A DNA stretch of 64,000 nt from JBHFEI01 sp041928815 (lineage in GTDB: Bacteria; Pseudomonadota; Alphaproteobacteria; Rhizobiales; Rhizobiaceae), in assembly GCF_041928815.1 (NCBI RefSeq), contig NZ_JBHFEI010000012.1, positions 62,001 through 126,000 of the forward strand, in the 5' to 3' direction. The notes under the pieces were generated by a model that worked only from the letters and a program-made list of their open reading frames with translations, made no database searches and had not been told where the DNA came from. Made by a program: the position numbers and the translations under genes. Below, piece by piece: positions 54,601 through 62,406 of this stretch (position 1 is the first letter of the stretch; each line of letters begins with the position of its first letter).

Positions 54601-54861
54601 GTCGGTCTCGCCGAGCGCGCGGATCACCGGCAGGATCGCCGAGCGCCCGCCGAGGCAATCGACGAATTCGGAACGCAGCACGCGGGCGGCGCGCCGCGTC
54701 GGCACGAAGAGGGTGATGCCGGCGAGCGACAGGGGATCCGACCCGTCATGGCGATAGCCCTCGACCAGCCTTCCGTCGCAGAGCGCCTGCGCCAGCGTCC
54801 TCAGGAATGGCAGGCCCGGCGGGATCGTCAGGACATTGCCGGCCGCCGCCTCCGTTGCCAT
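51685..54861 (-). CDS. addB: Double-strand-break repair protein AddB
   Basis: A 1058-residue partner of AddA with an inactive helicase-like N-terminal half and a C-terminal nuclease domain. The N-terminus VLTIPPGLPFLRTLAQAL and FVPTRRAARVLRSEF is family-typical. The nuclease motif lies near the end: LTGIADRIDLLPDGRAVLIDYKTG. In alphaproteobacterial AddB the usual iron-sulfur cysteines are often missing and I see no clear four-cysteine set. I start at MATEAAAGN, with GGAGGG 10 bases upstream and the murU stop 1 base before; an ATG seven codons earlier is possible. Confidence 0.93.
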   Translation of the reverse strand: MATEAAAGNVLTIPPGLPFLRTLAQALCDGRLVEGYRHDGSDPLSLAGITLFVPTRRAARVLRSEFVDCLGGRSAILPVIRALGETDDDSGFFDADVPILLDLAPPLPNAARLIELGRLILAWRNRLPAAITAVHAESPLIAPASPADALWLARNLCELIDAIETEEVDWSALDRLEAGEHALWWELTQEFLGIARVYWQDRLVELRRSSPSRHRNAVLDAETERIATRPSDGPVIIAGSTGSIPATASLIAAVQKRDDGVIVLPGLDQDMTDAQWTALATEQADGRSETSERSHPQYGLFRLLRRMGVPRHAVRAIGAAPDDLALRQTLVSAAMLPSEATDQWPDVMRGVNADALQAAFAGVTLIEAAAEREEATAIAVALRLALGEETESRAALVTPDRDLARRVVAELHRFGIEADDSAGTPLAETPPGTLAILATEAALRPGDPVAIAALLKHPLLRLGLPAEAVRASAGVVERVALRGGTRAIEIGELEPLLAARWAAESAERHRTEWRGDITDASIAGAADLCRRLAAAIEPLASALGTLGRGGRPLSAELPLSDWATRTGRALEAIAIDARGDLAGLWGGEAGEALAGLFQTVIETDGQMQADGSQWCDIVVALMTGEAIKPPAMRHPRVFIFGALESRLQSVDTIVLGGLNEGVWPPQSANNPFLSRAMKIAMGLEPPERRIGQLAHDLQMAAGTRQLVLTRALRQGGAPTVASRWLQRLMALGGQALSEPMRARGAAYRHWVAALDDRPAEPRAERPAPRPPAERQPLTYSFSEIARLRRDPYAVYARRILRLQPVGAFTVEPGASERGTLYHRVVERFVSAGIDPASAEAEAALKRLIREALDSHPLPPHADHLWRLRLGAVADAFLDWERRRRPTLAASRTEVPATMAVGVGEIRLTGIADRIDLLPDGRAVLIDYKTGSSPSEKEARALLDPQLPLEAAVLKAGGFRGLGRHVAAELLYVRLKPGERFDVTAVNNEAKKGGRSADDLADAALAELRKLLDALLSGRHGFASRLIMQRQRDWGGEYDHLARVAEWSTDDGEEGGDDA

Positions 54862-54862
54862 C

Positions 54863-55600
54863 TCAGTCCGTCCCTCCGGCATGCCGGGCGATCACCGCTT
54901 CGGCCGCTTCGATCGCCTCCGGCGTGCCGACCGTGATCCATTCGCCCTCCAGCATCCGTCCATGAAGCCTTCCCGCGGCGATTGCCCGGTCGAAATAGAG
55001 GTTGAGGTTGAAGGCGTCCGCCGGAGCGTCGTTGAGCAGGTCGCGCGTCATGGCGATCGCGCCGGCATAGACGACCGGGGCGCCGCCGGCGCCCCCGGCA
55101 TGGCGGGTGAGCCGGCCGTCCGCCGCGAGCGAGAAATCGATCTTGCCATTGTGGCCGGTCGTGCGCTCCGGCGGGACGCAGAGCAGCAGCATGTCCATCG
55201 CCGCCGGATCGAAAGCATCGGCGAGGCGGGCGAGATTGCCGGGTTTTCCCGCCGGTTCATCGACCCAGAAGAGATCGGCATTCATGACGAGGACCGGACC
55301 CGGCGGCAGCAGTCTCAGTCCCCTGGCGAGGCCGCCGCCGGAATTCATCAGCCCGGCGCGCTCGTCGGAGATGAGGATGCGCGGCGCCGTGCGGGCCGCG
55401 AGATGGGCCTCCATCCGGTCGGCATGATGGTGGACGTTGACGACAACGGTGGTGACGCCCGCCCCGGCGAGAAGGTCGAGCACATAGTCGATCATCGGCC
55501 GCCCGGCGACGGGCACGAGCGGCTTCGGCAGGGTGTCGGTGATCGGCCGCATCCGCGTGCCGAGGCCGGCGGCAAGCACCATTGCGTTGCTGATCGGCAT
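54863..55600 (-). CDS. murU: N-acetylmuramate 1-phosphate uridylyltransferase (MurU-like nucleotidyltransferase)
   Basis: A 245-residue NTP-transferase. The nucleotide motif is LAAGLGTRMRPITDTLPKPLVPVAG at the N-terminus, and VLVMNADLFWVD holds the metal-binding aspartate. In Pseudomonas, AmgK phosphorylates N-acetylmuramic acid at C1 and MurU then makes UDP-MurNAc, a recycling route around de novo cell-wall synthesis. Here an AmgK-like kinase domain is encoded 27 bases upstream, which supports this over other sugar nucleotidyltransferases. Its stop is 1 base before addB. Confidence 0.87.
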   Translation of the reverse strand: MPISNAMVLAAGLGTRMRPITDTLPKPLVPVAGRPMIDYVLDLLAGAGVTTVVVNVHHHADRMEAHLAARTAPRILISDERAGLMNSGGGLARGLRLLPPGPVLVMNADLFWVDEPAGKPGNLARLADAFDPAAMDMLLLCVPPERTTGHNGKIDFSLAADGRLTRHAGGAGGAPVVYAGAIAMTRDLLNDAPADAFNLNLYFDRAIAAGRLHGRMLEGEWITVGTPEAIEAAEAVIARHAGGTD

Positions 55601-55627
55601 CAGGTCCTCATCCCGTGTGATTCTGCC

Positions 55628-57118
55628 TCAGAGGATTTCAGCCTTTGCGCACCAGTCGCGCAAGGGTGCGAGCGTCTCGTGGGAAAGGGCCGTCTTCAGG
55701 TAGGCGAGCGTGCGCGGCAGATGGCGCAGATAGGCGGACTTCCCGTCGCGCTCCTTCAGCCGCACCCAGATCCCGGCGAGCTTGCAGTTGCGCTGCGCCG
55801 CCATCAGATGCCAGTCGCGGCGGAAGGCGGCCTCGTCGAAGGGACCGTTCTCCCTGCGCGCGGCGATATAGCGGTCGACGAGGGACGCCGTCAGGTCCGG
55901 CGGCATGTCGATGCGCGCGTCCTGCGTCAGCGAGGCGACGTCATAGGCGGTCGGGCCGATCATCGCATCCTGGAAATCGATGAGGCCGACCCGGTCGGTG
56001 CCGGTCGCGCCCGCCTGCCAGAGGATGTTCGGCGAGTGGAAATCGCGCAGCAGGAGGTTGGTCTCGGCCGTGCCGGCCGCCGCGATCAGCGCCGACCAGA
56101 TCGCCCGGTAGGCCTGCCGTTCCGCGTCGGTCGGGGGAGCGCCGCGCATGGAGGGCAGATACCAGTCGAGGAGAAGGCTCGTCTCGATCGCCATCGCCTT
56201 GGGGTCGAAGTCCGGTATCCGGTGGCGGGTGCCGTCGGGAAGCGGCAGCGTCCGCGGGAAGGGCGCCGCATGCAGCCGGGCGAGGAGATCGATGCCGGCC
56301 TCGTAGCGTTCGACGATCGGCCGGCCGGCCGCATCGACGATGCCCTCGGCGCCGAGGTCCTCGAGAAGCAGGATGCCCTGATCGAGGTCGGCGGCGAGAA
56401 CGGCCGGGGCATGCAGCCCGGCGGCGCGAAGGCCCGCCGAGACGGCGGCGAAGGGTCGGCAGTCCTCGGCGATATGGGCGATCTGCTGGTAGTATTTTCC
56501 GTCTTCGAGGATCGGGCCGGGCGCGAGCCTCGGGGCATCCATCAGCACGCGCGACGGTGTTCCATCCGCGATGACGTGCTCGTAGGCGCGGCTGGAGGCG
56601 TCCCCGCTCAGATGACAGCGCCGGGCCCCGGAAAGCCCCTCGCGGTCGAGGAAGCCGCGGATCGCAAGGCTGCGGGCGATCCGCGCCAGCGCTGCTTCCG
56701 GTCCTTCCACCAGCAGGTCGCGGCCGTCGCCCCGATGGGTGAACGACAGCGTGATCCGGTCCCGGGGCAGCCGCTCCGCCGCCCTCTCCGGCCATTCGAC
56801 CAGGCAGAGGCCGTCGGCGAGCGCCTCGTCGAGGCCGAGTTCGTCGAGCTCCGAGGCATCGGACAGGCGGTAGAGGTCGAAATGAGCGACCGGGATGCGG
56901 CCCTCATAGGTCTGCACGAGGGTGAAGGTCGGGCTCGGAACCTCGAGGTCGTCGTCTTCGGCGAGCGCCCGGATCAGCGCGCGGGCGAGCGTCGTCTTTC
57001 CCGCGCCGAGATCGCCGGAAAGCCCGACGCAATCCCCCCGCTTCAGCGCCAGCGCCAGGCCTTCGGCGAGGCGGTCGGTCGCCGCGGCGTCTGCCAGGAA
57101 AAGCCGGACCGGTGCCAT
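55628..57118 (-). CDS. tsaE: Fusion of TsaE (t6A tRNA modification ATPase) and an AmgK-like sugar kinase
   Basis: A 496-residue two-domain protein. Residues 1 to about 150 are TsaE: GLSGDLGAGKTTLARALIRAL is Walker A, and SPTFTLVQTYEGRIPVAHFDLYRL is diagnostic. TsaE powers threonylcarbamoyl-adenosine formation on tRNA with TsaB and TsaD. Residues from about 160 form an aminoglycoside-phosphotransferase fold with catalytic loop LLRDFHSPNILW and metal site LIDFQDAMIG. This half is like AmgK, the MurNAc/GlcNAc anomeric kinase. The ATG overlaps the divL stop (TGATG). The fusion is known in Hyphomicrobiales, and murU next door supports the kinase role. Confidence 0.93.
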   Translation of the reverse strand: MAPVRLFLADAAATDRLAEGLALALKRGDCVGLSGDLGAGKTTLARALIRALAEDDDLEVPSPTFTLVQTYEGRIPVAHFDLYRLSDASELDELGLDEALADGLCLVEWPERAAERLPRDRITLSFTHRGDGRDLLVEGPEAALARIARSLAIRGFLDREGLSGARRCHLSGDASSRAYEHVIADGTPSRVLMDAPRLAPGPILEDGKYYQQIAHIAEDCRPFAAVSAGLRAAGLHAPAVLAADLDQGILLLEDLGAEGIVDAAGRPIVERYEAGIDLLARLHAAPFPRTLPLPDGTRHRIPDFDPKAMAIETSLLLDWYLPSMRGAPPTDAERQAYRAIWSALIAAAGTAETNLLLRDFHSPNILWQAGATGTDRVGLIDFQDAMIGPTAYDVASLTQDARIDMPPDLTASLVDRYIAARRENGPFDEAAFRRDWHLMAAQRNCKLAGIWVRLKERDGKSAYLRHLPRTLAYLKTALSHETLAPLRDWCAKAEIL

Positions 57119-59604
57119 CACTCCGCCGCCACGACGGAGGTGCGCTCGGCCGAGGGAATGCGGCAGGTGACGGTGGTGCCGCGTCCGGGAGCCGTGTCGA
57201 TCGCCACGGTTCCGTGGTGGAGCGCGACGAAGCTTTCGACGATCGACAGGCCGAGGCCGGCGCCGCCGGCCTTGCCGTGGCTTTCGAAGCGGTTGAACAC
57301 GCTGTCGAGCACGTCCTTCGGGATGCCGGGCCCGTTGTCGGCGACGGAGAAGACGAAATCGGCACCGTCGCGGCGGCAGGTCAGCGTGATCAGGCTGCCT
57401 TCGGGGGCGAAATTGGTGGCATTGGTCAGGAGCTTGATCAGGATCTGCTTCAGCCGCTGGTGGTCGGCGACGAAGGTGCCGAGCGTCTCCGGCGCAACGA
57501 TGCGCACCGTGACACCGCTTTCCTGCAGCTTGCCCGACATGTGCAGCGTCACCTCGTCGAGGAAATCGTCGAGGGCGAATTCAGAGAAATCCAGCTCGAT
57601 GATGCCGGCATCGACGGTCGCCAGGTCGAGGATGTCGTTGACGAGGGTCAATAGCAGGGAAGAGGAGGTGGAGATGTGGTCGATATATTCGGCCTGGCGC
57701 TGCGTCAGTGTGCCGAAGGTCGGCGTCTTCAAGAGATCCGCGAAGCCGATGATGTTGGTGAGCGGCGAGCGCAGCTCGTAGGAGACATGCTGGACGAAGT
57801 CGTTCTTCAGCGCGTCCGCCAGACGCAGTGCCTCGTTCTTCTCCGTCAGCGCCCGCTCGACCCGCACGCTGTCGGTGATGTTGGCGAAGGTCAGCATGGT
57901 CTGGGCGTTGGGCAGCGGGATCACGGCGAAGTCGAGGATCAGGCCGGTGCGCAATTCCAGGATGCCGTGGTCGGAGGCGCGCTCGTCGTCGAAGCTGGTG
58001 ATCAGCTGCGCGAAGCGCTTCCAGCCGTCCGGCTGGTCGTAAGAGGCGCCGCAGGCCTGTTCGATCGCGCGGATATGGGTGCCGGGCGCGGCCTGCGCCT
58101 CGGTGACGCCCCAGAGCGCGCGGAAGGCGGGATTGGAGAGCCGGATGCGGCCGTCCGGCCCGAAGACGGCGACGCCTTCGGAGAGATGGTCGATCGTCTC
58201 GCCCTGGACCTGGACCAGCGTGTTGTAGCGCGTCTCGAGATCGACCTTTTCCGTCAGGTTCTCGAAGACCCAGGTCGTACCGCCCTGCGGCCGGGCGGTG
58301 GCGAAGACGCGCAGCGTCTGGCCGTTCGGCAGGTGCCAGAGGTCGGTCTGCGTGTCGACTGCCCGGTAGATCGACAGGGCGTTGTCCTTCCACTGCTTCC
58401 AGTTCAGAAGCTCCGGCAGTTTTCCGGCGGCGCGCAGCCGTTCGAGCAGGGCGCCGTTGTCCGGCCTGCCGTCGAGGAAGCCGAGCGGCAGATCCCAGAG
58501 CCTCTGGAAGGCCTGGTTGTAGAATTGCAGGCGCTGGTCGCCGTCAAAGATCGCCACGGGGGTCGCCAGATGGTCGAGCGTCTCGGCATGGCTCTTCAGC
58601 GTCCGGTCGAGCTCCTCGCGGATCGCCGCGGCATCGGACACGTCGACGGCCATGCCGGCGGCACCGGAGGGAGTGCGGATCGTCACGACGTCGAAGAAGC
58701 CGCGATTGCCGCGCACGACGGTGGAGAGGCGCTCGCGGAACGGCGATTCGTAGGTGGCCTGGCTGCGGATGCGCTCGCGCTGGGCGGCGGCGAGCAGCTC
58801 GCGCCCCTCCTCGACGGCGATCTGCGCCTCGGACGCCTCGACGGCGTCGGCATAGGCGTCGTTGACCCAGACGAGCCGCTCGTCGGCGTCGCGGATCCAG
58901 GCCGGCATGTCGACGGCGTCCATCAGGCCGTGGAAATTCGATAGCGCGGCGCTGAGCCGGTCGCGTTCGAGCTTCAGCGCGGCGAGTTCCTCGCGCAGGT
59001 TGCTGAGCGCGACGAAGCGGACGAAGGCCTCGCCGCCGGAGACGCGGCCCTGCGCCTCCAGCACCTCGTTGCGCCCGGTCTCGACGATCAGGTCGAAACT
59101 CTGCGCGGCCGAGCGCAGCCGGTCGATGGCGCTTTCGAGCGTCTGGGCGGAGGCCGGCTTCAGCCAGCGGCCGAAGGCGAGGAAATCGCGGTCGTCCTGC
59201 GGCGCGCCGGTCTCCGCCGGCAGTTGCCCGAGGAATTCCGGCCGTTCGGAAAGCCCGTCCCAGACGACGATGCGCCGGTCCTTTTCGGTGATCAGCGCCT
59301 GGAGGCGGCCGATCCTGTGGCGGGCATCCGACATCGCGCCGCGCAGGCTGCGGTTCTCGCTTTCCGCCCGTCCGCGCTGGCGGATCATCCAGAGGGCGGA
59401 CAGCATCGCGGCGGAGATGCCGCCGAAGACGATGGAAAAGGCGATGACCTCGGTCGAGCGGAAGATCGCGCCGGTGACGATGCCGTCGACGGCGGCGAAG
59501 GCGGGGGCTGCGACCGATCCGAGCGCGAAAGCCGCGGTCGTGGACCTGAAAAAGGCCGAAAGGCTGCGCCTGGTCGTGCCGCGTCTCGAAGGCCCTGTCT
59601 GCAT
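57118..59604 (-). CDS. divL: DivL-type PAS-domain pseudo-histidine kinase with tyrosine at the phospho-site
   Basis: An 828-residue membrane protein. It has hydrophobic segments near residues 20-40 and 47-70, a coiled linker, several PAS-like domains (about 165-560) and a kinase core. In the H-box, VSYELRSPL, the phospho-accepting histidine is replaced by tyrosine (Y609). The ATP-binding side is kept: LTNATNFAPEGS, VADNGPGIPKDV and GGAGLGLSIVESF. Caulobacter DivL has the same His-to-Tyr change; it reads phosphorylated DivK and steers CckA and so CtrA. I start at MQTGPSRRGTT; an in-frame start 48 codons earlier adds non-conserved sequence. Translation is coupled to tsaE-amgK. Confidence 0.88.
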   Translation of the reverse strand: MQTGPSRRGTTRRSLSAFFRSTTAAFALGSVAAPAFAAVDGIVTGAIFRSTEVIAFSIVFGGISAAMLSALWMIRQRGRAESENRSLRGAMSDARHRIGRLQALITEKDRRIVVWDGLSERPEFLGQLPAETGAPQDDRDFLAFGRWLKPASAQTLESAIDRLRSAAQSFDLIVETGRNEVLEAQGRVSGGEAFVRFVALSNLREELAALKLERDRLSAALSNFHGLMDAVDMPAWIRDADERLVWVNDAYADAVEASEAQIAVEEGRELLAAAQRERIRSQATYESPFRERLSTVVRGNRGFFDVVTIRTPSGAAGMAVDVSDAAAIREELDRTLKSHAETLDHLATPVAIFDGDQRLQFYNQAFQRLWDLPLGFLDGRPDNGALLERLRAAGKLPELLNWKQWKDNALSIYRAVDTQTDLWHLPNGQTLRVFATARPQGGTTWVFENLTEKVDLETRYNTLVQVQGETIDHLSEGVAVFGPDGRIRLSNPAFRALWGVTEAQAAPGTHIRAIEQACGASYDQPDGWKRFAQLITSFDDERASDHGILELRTGLILDFAVIPLPNAQTMLTFANITDSVRVERALTEKNEALRLADALKNDFVQHVSYELRSPLTNIIGFADLLKTPTFGTLTQRQAEYIDHISTSSSLLLTLVNDILDLATVDAGIIELDFSEFALDDFLDEVTLHMSGKLQESGVTVRIVAPETLGTFVADHQRLKQILIKLLTNATNFAPEGSLITLTCRRDGADFVFSVADNGPGIPKDVLDSVFNRFESHGKAGGAGLGLSIVESFVALHHGTVAIDTAPGRGTTVTCRIPSAERTSVVAAE

Positions 59605-60005
59605 CGTCTGCTCGTCCCCGTGGTGCGGGGCGTGCGCAAGCGGACGGCATGCGCGGTCACCCGCGCAGACGGTCGTTGCAAACCCCCGTGTCAGTCGCTC
59701 TGTCCGATGCCTCGCCGGCCGCTTTCGGGAGGGCACGCACAGGTCCATTCGAGACGTCTAGCCGTCCATGGCTGCGCGAGGCTTGTGGACCTGACGGGTC
59801 CGGCAAGCCGCGGGTGCCTGGTCGTGCCAGGACGGGACACATCGCCGGAGACCGGCGCGCCGCTTGTGGTCCGTCCACGCGTTTCGAATCGACACATTAA
59901 CCATAATGCTTTGCCGATTCGGCGCAAAGATGCGGGCAAAAAAAGAACCGCCCTCTTGGGGTCAAGAGGGCGGTCTCCATATCTTGTGGATTAGCTGGAT
60001 AAATA
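59605..60005. promoter_or_regulatory. Gene-free region between divL and ahcY with a CtrA-like half-site
   Basis: This 401 bp gap holds the divL upstream region and the ahcY terminator. TTAACCAT at 59897-59904 matches the CtrA half-site, inside the small inverted repeat CATTA-acca-TAATG (59895-59908). It lies about 290 bases before the divL start. No small gene with convincing codon use is seen. Confidence 0.4.
59936..59976 (-). terminator. Intrinsic terminator of ahcY
   Basis: A perfect 12 bp stem, ACCGCCCTCTTG with CAAGAGGGCGGT, encloses a 4-base loop. In the ahcY direction it is followed by a run of seven T. Confidence 0.93.
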
Positions 60006-61406
60006 TCAATAGCGGTAGTGTTCAGCCTTGAACGGACCCTGGGGCGTCACGCCGATATAGGAGGCCTGCTCGCTCGAGAGCTCCGTAAGCCTGGCGCCGA
60101 GCTTTTCGAGATGCAGACGGGCGACCTTCTCGTCGAGGTGCTTCGGCAGGACGAAGACCTCGTTCTTGTAGTCGGCGCCGCGGGTGAAGAGCTCGATCTG
60201 CGCCAGCACCTGGTTGGAGAAGGAAGCCGACATGACGAAGGAGGGGTGGCCGGTGGCGTTGCCGAGGTTCAACAGCCGGCCTTCCGAGAGCAGGATCATC
60301 CGGTTGCCCTTCGGGAACTCGATCAGGTCGACCTGGGGCTTGATGTTGGTCCACTTCAGGTTGCGCAGTGCCGCGACCTGGATCTCGTTGTCGAAATGGC
60401 CGATATTGCCGACGATCGCCATGTCCTTCATCTCGCGCATGTGGTCCATGCGGATGACGTCCTTGTTGCCGGTCGTCGTGATGAAGATGTCGGCGGTTGC
60501 GACGACATCCTCGAGAAGCACGACCTCGAAGCCGTCCATCGCCGCCTGCAGCGCGCAGATCGGATCGACCTCCGTCACCTTGACGCGGGCGCCGGCGCCG
60601 CGCAGCGAGGCGGCAGAGCCCTTGCCGACATCGCCATAGCCGCAGACGACGGCGACCTTGCCGGCCATCATTACGTCGGTGCCGCGGCGGATGCCGTCGA
60701 CCAGCGATTCCTTGCAGCCATACTTGTTGTCGAACTTCGACTTGGTGACGGAATCGTTGACGTTGATCGCCGGGAAGGGCAGCAGGCCCTTGGCCTGGAG
60801 CTGGTAGAGCCGGTTGACGCCGGTGGTCGTCTCTTCCGTCACGCCGCGGATCGCGTCGCGCTGCTTCGTGAACCAGCCCGGCGAGGCGGCGAGCCGCTTG
60901 CGGATCTGGGCGACGAGGATTTCCTCCTCCTCCGAACCGGGATTGGACAGCACGTCCTCGCCGGCCTCGGCGCGGGCGCCGAGCAGGATGTACATGGTGG
61001 CGTCGCCGCCATCGTCGAGGATCATGTTGGAGAGGCCGCCATCTGCCCACTGGAAGATCTTGTCGGTGTAGGTCCAGTAGTCCTCGAGCGTCTCGCCCTT
61101 GACGGCATAGACCGGGATACCCCTGGCGGCGATCGCGGCGGCGGCATGGTCCTGCGTCGAGAAGATGTTGCACGAGGCCCAGCGCACCTCGGCGCCGAGC
61201 GCCACCAGCGTCTCGATCAGCACGGCGGTCTGGATGGTCATGTGCAGCGAGCCGGTGATGCGCGCGCCCTTCAGCGGCTGCGACGCGCCGAACTCGGCGC
61301 GGCAGGCCATCAGTCCCGGCATTTCGGTTTCGGCGATGTCGATTTCCTTGCGGCCGAAATCGGCAAGAGCGATGTCGGCGACGTGATAGTCGTTTGTGGT
61401 GGTCAT
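60006..61406 (-). CDS. ahcY: S-adenosylhomocysteinase
   Basis: A 466-residue NAD-dependent enzyme that splits S-adenosylhomocysteine into adenosine and homocysteine, closing the methylation cycle. TGSLHMTIQTAVLIETLVALGAEVRWASCNIFSTQDHAAAA is the substrate domain. VVCGYGDVGKGSAASLRGAGARV is the NAD fold. The C-terminus LHLEKLGARLTELSSEQASYIGV...KAEHYRY is conserved, with the usual lysine-tyrosine ending. A SahR-type palindrome lies about 135 bases before the start, and a strong terminator follows. Confidence 0.98.
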   Translation of the reverse strand: MTTTNDYHVADIALADFGRKEIDIAETEMPGLMACRAEFGASQPLKGARITGSLHMTIQTAVLIETLVALGAEVRWASCNIFSTQDHAAAAIAARGIPVYAVKGETLEDYWTYTDKIFQWADGGLSNMILDDGGDATMYILLGARAEAGEDVLSNPGSEEEEILVAQIRKRLAASPGWFTKQRDAIRGVTEETTTGVNRLYQLQAKGLLPFPAINVNDSVTKSKFDNKYGCKESLVDGIRRGTDVMMAGKVAVVCGYGDVGKGSAASLRGAGARVKVTEVDPICALQAAMDGFEVVLLEDVVATADIFITTTGNKDVIRMDHMREMKDMAIVGNIGHFDNEIQVAALRNLKWTNIKPQVDLIEFPKGNRMILLSEGRLLNLGNATGHPSFVMSASFSNQVLAQIELFTRGADYKNEVFVLPKHLDEKVARLHLEKLGARLTELSSEQASYIGVTPQGPFKAEHYRY

Positions 61407-61539
61407 GAAAATCTCCAGGCAGGTCTAAGTCGCGCCCGGTCATCCGGTCGCCGCATCATCCGGCGCGCGACGCTCCGCATCGGTCACGAGCGCGGTCTGG
61501 CCGGTCTTGTAGCAGCAAGCCGGCAGGCAATCAATATCG

Positions 61540-61559
61540 ATATAAAGAAGTCTTTATAT
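61540..61559. promoter_or_regulatory. Candidate SahR operator upstream of ahcY
   Basis: ATATAAAGAAGTCTTTATAT is a palindrome with 18 of 20 bases symmetric, standing out as AT-rich in GC-rich DNA. It resembles the ATAAAGA/TCTTTAT motif reported for SahR, the ArsR-type S-adenosylhomocysteine sensor that controls methionine-cycle genes in many proteobacteria. The sahR gene itself is not in the window. Confidence 0.6.
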
Positions 61560-61573
61560 GTTTATGTCGGCGC

Positions 61574-61867
61574 TCACATCTCTTCGCCGAAACGGTCGCG
61601 CACCAGCACGTCGAGCGCCTCGATCGCCTGCTCCGCCTCCCGGCCGCTCGCGGTGACGAAGATCGTGCAGCCGGGCGAGGCCGCGAGCATCATCAGCCCC
61701 ATGATCGAGGTGCCGCCGACGGTCATTCCGTCCTTCGACACGCTGATCTCCGCCTCGAAACCCTCGACGGTCTGGACGAACTTGGCGGAGGCACGCGCGT
61801 GCAGGCCGCGCTTGTTGACGATCAGCAGTTCACGGCTGAGGGACATCGGATCGCTGGCGCCCGTCAT
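61574..61867 (-). CDS. Phosphocarrier protein HPr
   Basis: A 97-residue HPr. The phosphate-accepting histidine is H23 in KRGLHARASAKFV, and the regulatory serine is S54 in GGTSIMGLMML, the expected target of HprK. The first eight residues extend beyond the usual HPr start; MSLSRELLIV is a second possible start. It overlaps the EIIA stop (ATGA). No sugar-specific PTS permease is seen nearby, so this set is probably regulatory, not a transporter. Confidence 0.95.
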   Translation of the reverse strand: MTGASDPMSLSRELLIVNKRGLHARASAKFVQTVEGFEAEISVSKDGMTVGGTSIMGLMMLAASPGCTIFVTASGREAEQAIEALDVLVRDRFGEEM

Positions 61868-62265
61868 TTTCCGCTCAGCACGCGGCTGGCGACGTTGATG
61901 TATTTGCGCCCCGCCTCGGAGGCGTCGACGAGGGCCTTGTCCATCGGGCTTTCGGCACGCACGCCGGCGAGCTTGATCAGCATCGGCAGGTTGACGCCGG
62001 CGATCACCTCGACCGTGCCGCTCTTCATCACGGAGATCGCGAGATTGGACGGCGTGCCGCCGAACATGTCGGTGAGGATGATGACGCCATTGTCGCTGCG
62101 TGCCCGTTCCACCGCGTCGATGATGTCCTGCCGGCGCTGGTCCATGTCGTCTTCCGGGCCGATGCAGACGGTCTCGATCGCCTTCTGCGGACCGACGACA
62201 TGCTCCAGAGCCAGTCGAAACTCATCAGCCAGCTTGCCGTGGGTGACAAGCACAAGTCCGATCAT
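61864..62265 (-). CDS. PTS mannose-type EIIA protein
   Basis: A 133-residue EIIA of the mannose (AgaF/ManX) family. The phosphorylated histidine is H9 in IGLVLVTHGKLADEF. ILTDMFGGTPSNLAI and AGVNLPMLIKLA are family blocks. I start at MIGLVLVTHG, with GGAGCGAG upstream. Without IIB, IIC or IID partners it likely acts as a phosphorylation-state signal with HPr and HprK. hprK ends 141 bases upstream; that gap may hold a promoter, but I see no clear one. Confidence 0.95.
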   Translation of the reverse strand: MIGLVLVTHGKLADEFRLALEHVVGPQKAIETVCIGPEDDMDQRRQDIIDAVERARSDNGVIILTDMFGGTPSNLAISVMKSGTVEVIAGVNLPMLIKLAGVRAESPMDKALVDASEAGRKYINVASRVLSGK

Positions 62266-62406
62266 GGTGTCTCGCTCCAAATGCGTCTGCACTCTTTTCG
62301 TGGCGGAATATCGCAATGCAGCAACTTCGTCCACCGTCGGGGCGGACATCTTGGCAAGGAAAAGCCGAAGTGCAAGGGCAAAACGGCGGAATTCGCGCCT
62401 CTGTGA

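Noticed and set aside
61407..61573. An S-adenosylhomocysteine riboswitch before ahcY
   Set aside because: I could not fit the conserved SAH riboswitch core or its pseudoknot; the palindrome reads better as a protein-binding site.
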